In this document: positions 10,669-20,489 of the stretch, one piece after another | Layout of the letters: each line of letters starts with the position of its first letter | Numbering within the stretch: position 1 is the stretch's first letter | NCBI GenBank assembly: GCA_025449115.1 | Contig: JAHLKC010000047.1 | Location: forward strand, 1-64,000 | Reading direction: 5' to 3' | Length of the DNA: 64,000 nucleotides | Origin: Chytridium lagenaria | Taxonomy: Eukaryota > Chytridiomycota > Chytridiomycetes > Chytridiales > Chytridiaceae | Notes under the pieces: generated by a model | Databases searched by the model: none | What the model was told of the DNA's origin: nothing | Seen by the model: the letters and a program-made list of their open reading frames with translations, nothing else | Program-made: the position numbers and the translations under genes

Positions 10669-11752
10669 ATGTCTGTCGATTGCTCTTCATCGACATGCCA
10701 GATTGTAATGAAATACGTTGTTCCATCTCTGTGAGTTTACCTTTTTGCAGTTCTCGCATGATGACAATACAAAGGGGGGGACATTACTAAAAACGCCTTT
10801 TCCTTTCCCACATCCACCATTTCAAATAAAAACCCCGCAAACAACCAGAGGATCCGTCACTGCTCTATGTCTAATGCTCGCACCCGTCCCTGCTGTTCTC
10901 GCAGCCGCAAAAGCTGGAGTCGTTGGAAACCTTAACCCGTAAGTCCTTGAAAACACATGGATTTCTAATGTTTTTTTGGATATAGGCTACCCATCAGTTT
11001 AATCACAGTCAACTGCTTAGGCTGGGTCGCATACTGTAAGCCCCCATCCTAACCCCTTACCTCTCCCCATAAACTTACCCCCTTGATAAAAGCCTGGCTC
11101 GTCAAAGACTACTTTATCGCCATCCCCAACCTCCTCGGCTGGTCCATCGGCACCTTTAACCTCCTCACCATCTACCCTCTCACGCCCCCCGGTCGCGACC
11201 GCAACCTCATCATGATCATCCTCATTGGCATCTCATCCATGGTATACCTCCTCTCCACGATTTCCTTTTGCAGTCTCCCTGAAGCGAGCGCGAGATTGGT
11301 GTTGGGTGTCATGACGAATGTGGTGTTGATTGGGTTTTATGGAAGTCCTTTGACGGCGTTTTTGGAGGTGGTAAGGAGACGGGATGCGAGTGCGTTGAAT
11401 GTGCCGTTGGCGGTCATGTCGTGAGTTTTTTCATTTCCTTCTTTCATCTAGAGTTGTTATTATTTTGAATGTGTTTAATGCTTTTATCGTTTTTTTAGGT
11501 TTGTGAATTCGGCTTTGTGGGTCGTCTATGGGCTTGTACAAGGGGATTGTGAGTTTTTAAAAAGTTGTCCCAAGCTTCTTATTAAAAAAATGTCATGCTT
11601 TAGGGTTCATTACAGTTCCTAATGGTCTTGGAGTGATATTCGCAACGACGCAGCTAGTGTTGCTGTACATGTATCCTCGAACTATTGCGACGGTGACGCG
11701 TCGAGTGGATCGGGTTGCAAGAGAATGTGAGTCGAAAGTTGAGGGAGGATGA
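10669..11752 (+). CDS. SWEET-family (MtN3/saliva) sugar transporter
   Basis: Seven-helix bidirectional sugar facilitator of the plasma membrane or an endomembrane. Joining exons with clean GT-AG introns gives about 242 residues, the usual SWEET length: 10669-10731 (MSVDCSSSTCQIVMKYVV), about 10850-10939 (ALCLMLAPVPAVLAAAKAGV), about 10986-11035 (ISLITVNCLGWVAY), about 11091-11240, about 11241-11420, about 11500-11549 (VNSALWVVYGLVQGD) and about 11604-11752. Both MtN3 triple-helix repeats are visible, each with its conserved proline-containing motif: YFIAIPNLLGWSIGTFNLL in repeat 1 and TVPNGLGVIFATTQLVLLY in repeat 2. A linker helix (ARLVLGVMTNVVLIGFYGSP) joins them. The basic tail is VTRRVDRVARE. 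SWEETs are common in plants and animals and occur in early-diverging fungi, but not usually in Dikarya. Substrate cannot be read from the sequence. Confidence 0.9.
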
Positions 11753-12030
11753 GGAGGATGTAGGGACGAGTAGTGGTGAGGGGGTGATGGGTTGCAGGAA
11801 GGGATGAGGAGCAGTGATGTAGGCCTCATAAATAAATAGATATATAACAATTCACTGGCAGTGAACGACGGTGAGCATCCATAAACCATAGATGCTGGAG
11901 ACAAATTTATTTTAAAGTCCAAACACCAAACAAAATAAAGTGAGACCATTTATGGGCTCCGCGCAGAGGATCACGCAAGAACCTTCATCAATTCAGCGAT
12001 CCCGTCTCCAGAGCGCTCTTTGCCGTGATA

Positions 12031-12104
12031 CCGCACATCGCACACCGCACACCGCACACCGCACACCGCACACCGCACACCGCACACCGCACACCGCACA
12101 TCAC
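12031..12104. repeat. 7-bp tandem repeat (CACCGCA)n
   Basis: About ten head-to-tail copies of the heptamer cgcacac/caccgca, with single-base variants at both ends (cgcacat). It sits about 500 bp from the left edge of the large 268-bp array. On the minus strand the units read as VCGVRCA repeats in a short open frame, which is probably fortuitous. Confidence 0.85.
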
Positions 12105-12609
12105 AATTTGTTTTAGAAAAAGACGTGTACAGTCCAAAACCCACAAGAGTTCCACAGAATCATCAACCACTTCATCAATGTGACATCATCCCCACTATAC
12201 ATACAAGAGAAAGCCAATCTCCATTCACATCCGAACGACATAGAAACCTCACGGATCAGCTCCCGAGTCAAAGTCTCTTTGTCGCAAAGAAACAATCTGA
12301 CGTTCGATGAAAAAGCCATCCCGAGATATCACATCATGTTTCCAACACACGCTAAAACCTCTCGCTATCATAGATCGGATAAGAAGCATGAAAGCATGCC
12401 GAACAACTCCATCACAACCCTCTTAGTCATCCCCTTTGGAACCACAATCTGAACCATGATAGTTTTCGTTAACTTGGTGTTGGGAAGGATGTTGCGATAA
12501 ATCAGCGCCCAAAAGCGGTGGGTTGGTTCAAGCTATAGTTCAAAGTCGCTCTTCCGTGAGGAAGTCATATTTGCATCAGAGAAATGCTTAGAATAGCTAT
12601 AGAGGTTTC

Positions 12610-15600
12610 ACTAAAACAAAACTAGAATTGGAACAAAATGCACCGCGAATAAATGGGGTGGTGCCCCGCCCACCGCACCACCCCAACAACCCCTTCGAAA
12701 CCGCATCTTGATCCTTGACGTCGTCGCACCGTTCTCTCCGCCGCTCATTTCGAGTAGATAACTTGGAATAACGGGATTTCGATAACTTGTTGTTGGAAGG
12801 CCGTTCATGTCGCCGTCGTTCTGAGGAAGCCGTATCTACCATGAAGAATTGGTTAGAGGAAATATAAGAAATTTACGAAAAGAAACTAGAATCAGGAACG
12901 CACCGCGAATTAATGGGGTGGTGTCCCGCCCACCGCCACCACCCCAACAACCCCTTCGAAACCGCATCCTTGATCCTTGACGTCGTCGCATCGTTCGCTT
13001 CGTTGCTCGTTTTCGAGTGGATAACTTGGAATGACGAGATTTCGATAACTTGTTGTTGTGGAGACCGTTCAGGTCGCCGTCATTCTGAGGAAGCCGTATC
13101 TATTGAAAATTCGTTAAGGAAATATAGGAAGAATTTACGAAAAGAAACTAGAATGGAACAAACGCACCGCGAATAATGGGTGGTGTCCCGCCCACCGCCA
13201 CCACCCCAACAACCCCTTCGAAACCGCATCCTTGATCCTTGACTCGTCGCATCGTTCGCTCGCCGCTCGTTTTCGAGTGGATAACTTGGAATGACGGATT
13301 TCGATAACTTGTTGTTGGGAAGGCCGTTCAGGTCGCCGTCGTTCTCGAGGAAGCCGTATCTCAATGAAGAATTGGTTAGAGGAAATATAAGAAAATTTAC
13401 GAAAAGAAGACTAGAGTTGGAACAAACGCACCGCGAATAAATGGGGTGGTGTCCCGCCCACCGCCACCACCCCAACAACCCCTTCGAAACCGCATCCTTG
13501 ATCCTTGACGTCGTCGCATCGTTCGCTTCGCTCGTTTTCGAGTGGATAACTTGGAATGACGGATTTCGATAACTTGTTGTTGTGGAGACCGTTCAGGTCG
13601 CCGTCGTTCTGAGGAAGCCGTATCTAAATGAAGAATTGGTTAGAGGAAATATAGGAAATTTACGAAAAGAAGACTAGAATTGGAACGAACGCACCGCGAA
13701 TTAATGGAGTGGTGCCCCGCCCACCGCAACCACCCCAGCCACCCTCTGAAACCGCATTCTTGATCCTTGACGTCGTCGCACCGTTCGCTCCGCCGCTCAT
13801 TTTCGAGTAAATAACTTGGAATGACGGATTTCGATAACTTGTTGTTGTGGAGCCGTTCAGGTCGCCGTCGTTCTCAGGAAGCCGTATCTACAATGAAGAA
13901 TTGGTTAGAGGAAATATAAGAAAATTTACGAAAAGAAGACTAGAATTGGAACAAACGCACCGCGAATAAATGGGGTGGTGTCCCGCCCACCGCCACCACC
14001 CCAACAACCCCTTCGAAACCGCATCCTTGATCCTTGACCTCGTCGCATCGTTCGCTTCGCCGCTCGTTTTCGAGTAAATAACTTGGAATGACGGATTTCG
14101 ATAACTTGTTGTTGGGAAGGCCGTTCAGGTCGCCGTCGTTCTTGAGGAAGCCGTATCTACAATGAAGAATTGGTTAGAGGAAATATAGAAATTTACGAAA
14201 AGAAGACTAGAGTTGGAACGAACGCACCGCGAATAAATGGGTGGTGTCCCGCCCACCGCCACCACCCCAACAACCCCTTCGAAACCGCATCCTTGATCCT
14301 TGACCTCGTCGCATCGTTCGCTTCGGCTCGTTTTCGAGTAAATAACTTGGAATGACGGGATTTCGATAACTTGTTGTTGGGAGGCCGTTCAGGTCGCCGT
14401 CGTTCTTGAGGAAGCCGTATCTACAATGAAGAATTGGTTAGAGGAAATATAGAAATTTACGAAAAGAAGACTAGAATGGAACGAACGCACCGCGAATAAT
14501 GGGGTGGTGCCCCGCCCACCGCAACCACCCCAGCCACCCCTCGAAACCGCATCCTTGATCCTTGACCGTCGTCGCATCGTTCGCTTCCGCCGCTCGTTTT
14601 CGAGTGGATAACTTGGAATGACGGATTTCGATAACTTGTTGTTGGGAGGCCGTTCAGGTCGCCGTCGTTCTTCGAGGAAGCCGTATCTACAATGAAGAAT
14701 TGGTTAGAGGAAATATAAGAAATTTACGAAAAGAAGACTAGAGTTGGAACAAACGCACCGCGAATAAATGGGGTGGTGTCCCGCCCACCGCCACCACCCC
14801 AACAACCCCTTCGAAACCGCATCCTTGATCCTTGACTCGTCGCATCGTTCGCTTCGTTGCTCGTTTTCGAGTGGATAACTTGGAATGACGGATTTCGATA
14901 ACTTGTTGTTGGGAGGCCGTTCAGGTCGCCGTCGTTCTTGAGGAAGCCGTATCTATAATGAAGAATTGGTTAGAGGAAATATAAGAAAATTTACGAAAAG
15001 AAGACTAGAATTGGAACAAACGCACCGCTGAATAAATGGGGTGGTGCCCCGCCCACCGCACCACCCCAGCCACCCCTCGAAACCGCATCCTTGATCCTTG
15101 ACCGTCGTCGCATCGTTCGCTTCGTTGCTCGTTTTCGAGTGGATAACTTGGAATGACGGATTCGATAACTTGTTGTTGTGGAGACCGTTCAGGTCGCCGT
15201 CATTCTCGAGGAAGCCGTATCTACAATGAAGAATTGGTTAGAGGAAATATAAGAAATTTACGAAAAGAAGACAGAATCAGAACAAACGCACCGCGAATAA
15301 TGGGGTGGTGCCCGCGCCCACCGCAACCACCCCAGCCACCCCTCTGAAATCGCTTCTTGATCCTTGACCTCGTCGCATCGTTCGCTTCGTTGCTCGTTTT
15401 CGAGAGGATAACTTGGAATAACGGGATTTCGATAACTTGTTGTTGGAAGGCCGTTCAGGTCGCCGTCGTATCTACATTGAAAAAAAGGTTAGACGAATTA
15501 CAGTAGTTGTTCGCTGAACAAGACTTGACACAGAATTAACAACAAAGACTAACAAAAAAAAGAAGACTAGAATTGGAACAAACGCACCGCGAATAAATGG

Positions 15601-18170
15601 GGTGGTGCCCCGCCCACCGCAACCACCCCAGCCACCCCTCGAAACTGCATCCTTAATCCTTGACGTCGTCGCATCGTTCGCTTCGTTGCTCGTTTTCGAG
15701 TGGATAACTTGGAATGACGAGATTTCGATAACTTGTTGTTGGGAAGGCCGTTCAGGTCGCCGTCGTTCTCGAGGAAGCTGTATCTATAATGAAGAATTGG
15801 TTAGAGGAAATATAGGAAAGTTTACGAAAAGAAGACTAGAATTGGAACGAACACACCGCGAATAAATGGGGTGGTGCCCCGCCCACCGCAACCACCCCAG
15901 CCACCCCTCGAAACTGCATCCTTAATCCTTGACGTCGTCGCACCGTTCGCTTCGCTGCTCGTTTTCGACTGGATAACTTGGAATGACGAATTTCGATTAA
16001 ATGTTGTTGGGAAGGCCGTTCAGGTCGCCGTCGTTCTCGAGGAATCCGTATCTACAATGAAGAATTGGTTAGAGGAAATATAAGAAAATTTACGAAAAGA
16101 AGACTAGAGTTGGAAGGAACGCACCGCGAATAAATGGGGTGGTGCCCCGCCCACCGCCACCACCCCAACAACCCCTTCGAAACCGCATCCTTGATCCTTG
16201 ACCTCGTCGCATCGTTCGCTTCGTTGCTCGTTTTCGAGTAAATAACTTGAAATGACGAGATTTCGATAACTTGTTGTTGTGGAACCGTTCAGGTCGCCGT
16301 CATTCTCGAGGAAGCCGTATCTACAATGAAGAGTTGGTTAGAGGAAATATAAGAAAATTTACAAAAAGAAGACTAGAATTGGAACGAACGCACCGCGAAT
16401 TAATGGAGTGGTGCCCCGCCCACCGCAACCACCCCAGCCACCTCTCTGAAATCGCATTCTTGATCCTTGACCTCGTCGCATCGTTCGCTTCGTTGCTCGT
16501 TTTCGAGTAAATAACTTGGAATGACGAGATTTCGATAACTTGTTGTTGTGGAGACCGTTCAGGTCGCCGTCGTTCTCGAGGAAGCCGTATCTATAATGAA
16601 GAATTGGTTAGAGGAAATATAGGAAAGTTTACAAAAAGAAGACTAGAATTGGAACGAACGCACCGCGAATTAATGGAGTGGTGCCCCGCCCACCGCAACC
16701 ACCCCAGCCAACCCTCTGAAATCGCATTCTTGATCCTTGACCTCGTCGCATCGTTCGCTTCGCTGCTCATTTTCGAGTGGATAACTTGGAATAACGGGAT
16801 TTCGATAACTTGTTGTTGGGAAGGCCGTTCAGGTCGCCGTCGTATCTACATTGAAAAAAAGGTTAGACGAATTACAGTAGTTGTTCGCTGAACAAGACTT
16901 GACACAGAATTAACAACAAAGACTAACAAAAAAAGAAGACTAGAATTGGAACAAACGCACCGCGAATAAATGGGGTGGTGCCCCGCCCACCACCACCACC
17001 CCAGCCACCCGTCAAAACCGCATCCTTGATCCTTGTCGTCGTCGCATCGTTCGCTCCGCCGCTCGTTTTCGAGTGGATAACTTGGAAAAACGGATTTCGA
17101 TAACTTGTTGTTGTGGAGACCGTTCTTGTCGCCGTCGTATCTACATTGAAAAAAGGTTAGACGAATTACAGTAGTTGTTCGCTGAACAAGACTAGACACA
17201 GAATTAACAACAAAGATTAACAAAAAAAAAGAAGACTAGAATTGGAACAAACGCACCGCGAATATGTGGGGTGGTGCCCCGCCCACCACCACCACCCCAG
17301 CCACCCTCAAAACCGCATCCTTGATCCTTGACCTTGTCGCATCGTTCGCTTCGCCGCTCATTTTCGACTGGATAACTTGGTATAACGGGATTTCGATAAC
17401 TTGTTGTTTGGAAGGCCGTTCAGGTCGCCGTCGTTCTCGAGGAAACCGTATCTACGATGAAGAATTGGTTAGAGGAAATATAAGAAAATTTACGAAAAGA
17501 AGACTAGAATTGGAACGAACACACCGCGAATAAATGGGGTGGTGCCCCGCCCACCGCCACCACCCCAACAACCCCTTCGAAACCGCATCCTTAATCCTTG
17601 ACCTCGTCGCATCGTTCGCTTCGTTGCTCGTTTTCGAGTAAATAACTTGGAATGACGAGATTTCGATAACTTGTTGTTGGGAAGGCCGTTCAGGTCGCCG
17701 TCGTTCTCGAGAAGCCGTATCTACAATGAAGAATTGGTTAGAGGAAATATAGGAAAGTTTACGAAAAGAAGACTAGAATTGGAACGAACACACCGCGAAT
17801 AAATGGGGTGGTGCCCCGCCCACCGCAACCACCCCAGCCACCCCTCGAAACTGCATCCTTAATCCTTGACGTCGTCGCATCGTTCGCTTCGTTGCTCGTT
17901 TTCGAGTGGATAACTTGGAATGACGAGATTTCGATAACTTGTTGTTGGGAAGGCCGTTCAGGTCGCCGTCGTTCTCGAGGAAGCCGTATCTATAATGAAG
18001 AATTGGTTAGAGGAAATATAGGAAAGTTTACGAAAAGAAGACTAGAATTGGAACGAACGCACCGCGAATTAATGGAGTGGTGCCCCGCCTACCGCAACCA
18101 CCCCAGCCACCCCTTTGAAACCGCATTCTTGATCCTTGACGGTCGTCGCATCGTTCGCTCCGCCGCTCGT
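12610..18170. repeat. Tandem array of 21 copies of a ~268-bp unit
   Basis: The marker caccgcgaat recurs at 12641, 12901, 13165, 13429, 13692, 13958, 14225, 14488, 14755, 15023 (one-base variant), 15289, 15585, 15854, 16122, 16391, 16661, 16958, 17254, 17522, 17791 and 18060. Spacing is 260-270 bp except for three units of 296-297 bp that carry an alternative intron-like insert. Units differ by point changes (cgcatcg/cgcaccg, cttcgttgctcg/ctccgccgctcg) and by many single-base indels at short homopolymers. The left half is a few bases shorter per unit than the right half. Each unit contains a C-rich/G-rich strand-asymmetric block and the near-palindrome ctcgttttcgag. No transposase, terminal inverted repeat or rDNA similarity is visible. 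Confidence 0.95.
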
Positions 18171-18430
18171 GAGTGAACACCTTGGGATGACAGGTCACCG
18201 GTAACTTGGTCTTGAGGAGGCCGTTGCGAAAAGTCGTGACTTGACAAGCTTGGCTTTGGATGGAATGTCACCATCATGTTCGGGGAAGATGTCTCTACAT
18301 TAATGCAGTGGTTAGACTAATTAATGGATTTTACTAAAACACTTTTAGAAGTAAATTAGACGCACCTGAATAATATTGGTTGGCGCCCTTCCCGACTGGG
18401 GTCTTTTTGGGCCCCTTTGACGCAACGATA
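18171..18430 (-). repeat. Diverged terminal copy of the 268-bp unit
   Basis: After 18170 the sequence departs from the array consensus but still aligns in order. aacaccttgggatgacagg matches the unit's aacttggaatgacgag, gaggccgttgcg matches aaggccgttcagg, and tctacattaatgcagtggtt matches tctacaatgaagaattggtt. The donor (gtgcgtctaa on the minus strand), a CTAAC branch-like site and an acceptor (aatgtag) are retained. This looks like the oldest unit at the 5' end of the minus-strand arrangement. Confidence 0.55.
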
Positions 18431-18719
18431 TCGGACGCAAACGTCCAGCAATGTTGTGCGACGCCCCAAATTTTTAGGAATAGTCTGACGTTTCTAATAA
18501 TAGGTTGATTACCACCACCCGTCTGCCTCCTTCATGAGCTACTAGGACAAGAAGGACAAGAAGGACCAGATGCTCGACGCAACAGTTGAAAGCTTTACAG
18601 GCCTCCTGCAAGTAGAAGTTAGGTGACTCTTGTGATGGTACTTGAAAGATACGAAGGTTGAGTATCCCCAATGTCGCATCGTTGCTAATTGATTGTTGAC
18701 CTTGGGATGTTGATGGCAA

Positions 18720-20489
18720 TAGTGGCGTGTGGAAGATGCCTGGGTGGATTATGAGGGTTTAGTAAACTTCCAAATGGTCGTAGTCTGTCGAGGGGAACAA
18801 AATGAATGGCAACAGAAACCTCACTATTGCTAAGGCCCTATATTCTCTCCCGCTACTGTTTTCTAATGACTTTTTATCTTTACTCGATCTGTTCGTCATG
18901 AAGGGCACTGCGGTCACAGAACGTGGGACTTTGGAGAGTTGGTGGTGGGACTTAGGGGAGTGGGTGGTGGGACTTGGGAGAGTGGGTGGGTGGAGGATGA
19001 AGGTTGATTGAGAGGAGTTGGTTGATTACGAACGGAGAATGAATGACAGGAACAAGAATTTTGTCCCGATTTCTTCCTTTCATTCCTCTTATCACTCAAT
19101 TCCATTTGCTTTGCCTCCTTTTTGCTAACCCAACGCTTCCTCAATTATTTCACAGTAAGATTCACCAACTTTTTTCTCTGTGGTGATCCTGTCTTGTGAT
19201 GTTCTGTGATGGACGCTCCCATATTTTGCTTTGCTTTGTCGTCAAAACAACGCCATTTCCTTTCTAAGACGTCGGATAGGGATTTCCGCAAAATATTGAC
19301 AGAATCCCAAGAATATGAGTCTATAACACTACAGTATGGGTTTCGGATGGATGGGGTTGGAGTGTAGAAGGCTGAGGGACTGGAATTGGAATATATATGG
19401 GATGTAAAAACGTCGAAGGAAGCTTTTCACCCCGCGTTTTCGACGAAGAAAGGGTGTAGGGAGTAAGGAAGATGGTCTGTCTAGAAGGTATTACGCTGAG
19501 GGGTACGTCATGATGAGTGATGAGTGATGGAGCTGAGGAGGTAGCAGGTTTCTAACGGAACTACGAGACTCTACTTCTACTACTACCAATAGCTTTTTAA
19601 AGCGATAGTTTCTTCCCAGCAACCTTTTCATCCACACTAAACCACTTCCAGCATCTCCATCAGCCCCACTACCTGTACTGGCATACCTTGCTGTGTGCGT
19701 AGAGAGTGAGTGGTTGCAAGTGATGCGTGCTCTTCGGTTGTTTTGCCTTCGTTTACAAAATAATTGGAATAAAATTTTCATATTTGCCTTTTGGAAATAA
19801 ATATAAAAAAAGTGCGAGGGATGTTGGTTGGGGAGATGGGGAGGTTCAAAGATTGGGCTAAATATTCTTTCATATTTGGAATCAGCGACATCAGTTCTAC
19901 ATGCAGGACAATGAGGTGAATATTTGGACATCACTGGGTTATGATGCGTGGCATAGGTTAAACTGCCTTTCGTGGCCTGTCTGAGGACGTCTTTGCCCAA
20001 TTAGAACCCTTAAGTCGTCTTCATTGGTGATCATCACGAAAGCATCAGGCTTCGCGGGCTGTTTTTCAAACTTACTCTAGTTGCGGTAGTGTGTCCTTTT
20101 TATCAAAGATACTGCACTTCTTTCTCTCGGTACTTTCATGACAGTCACCAATCCCATTTCTAATACCATCCTAGTAAGATAAAATGACAGCGACCTAATG
20201 ATTTAAACAGAAGAAGGAAAGCCTTGAACATTTTTTGGATATACATTCGTAAATACGGCTAATTGGGAAACACGTCAATCAAGAATAGAAAACCACAGAA
20301 TCTATCATTAACTATAACAAAGTATAATTGGGTAAGATTCCAAAAGGACGAGACAAAAAGAGGCCAGAGAAAAAAGGCAAAAACGACAACAATCCTTAAT
20401 CAAATAACAGAACTAAACATGAGATAAACTTGCTCTCAAACAAGAAAGAACTCTAATCTTCGTGGCAAAAAATATGACCCCAACAACAT
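18720..20489. other. Region with no recognised gene
   Basis: About 1.8 kb between the array and purH. The longest open frame (169 codons, minus, 19491-20000) contains a Cys-pair motif (HCPACRTDVADSKYERIF), but its middle is AT-rich and looks non-coding. At most two short exons could be real: about 19990-19850 and about 19690-19500. I see no domain I can name, and no RNA gene. Confidence 0.35.

Larger units (their letters stand above)
12113..18719 (-). other. Putative minus-strand gene with amplified exon-intron units
   Basis: This entry covers the tandem array and its diverged flanks as one possible transcription unit; no protein family is recognised. On the minus strand every unit has a splice donor (GTGCGT), a branch-like CTAAC in cctctaacc, and an acceptor (cattgtag or cattatag) about 73 bp after the donor. 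This leaves an exon of about 195-197 nt per unit. The exon reads GFLENDGDLNGLPNNKLSKS near its start and ends in a Gly/Arg-rich stretch (SRGGWGGCGGRGTTPFIRG). Similar donor and acceptor positions persist in a diverged unit at 18171-18420, whose exon begins DIFPEHDGDIPS. Another likely diverged exon lies at about 12430-12590 (LPNTKLTKTIMVQ). Unique open segments continue at both ends: 12113-12319 (RLFLCDKETLTRELIREVSM) and 18474-18719. Many copies have frame breaks, so it could be a decayed gene, a noncoding repeat-bearing transcript, or a coding gene blurred by indel errors. Confidence 0.3.

Noticed and set aside
12610..18170. CRISPR array
   Set aside because: Units are about 268 bp, nearly identical throughout, without short repeats and unique spacers, and no cas genes are near; the genome is eukaryotic.
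12610..18170. Ribosomal DNA or 5S rRNA array
   Set aside because: The unit contains no recognisable rRNA sequence or 5S internal promoter, and its splice-like sites and G-rich block do not fit.
19491..20000. 169-codon minus-strand frame with HCPACRTD
   Set aside because: Only one pair of cysteines, an AT-rich non-coding-looking middle and no family match; kept only as a note within the unannotated region.
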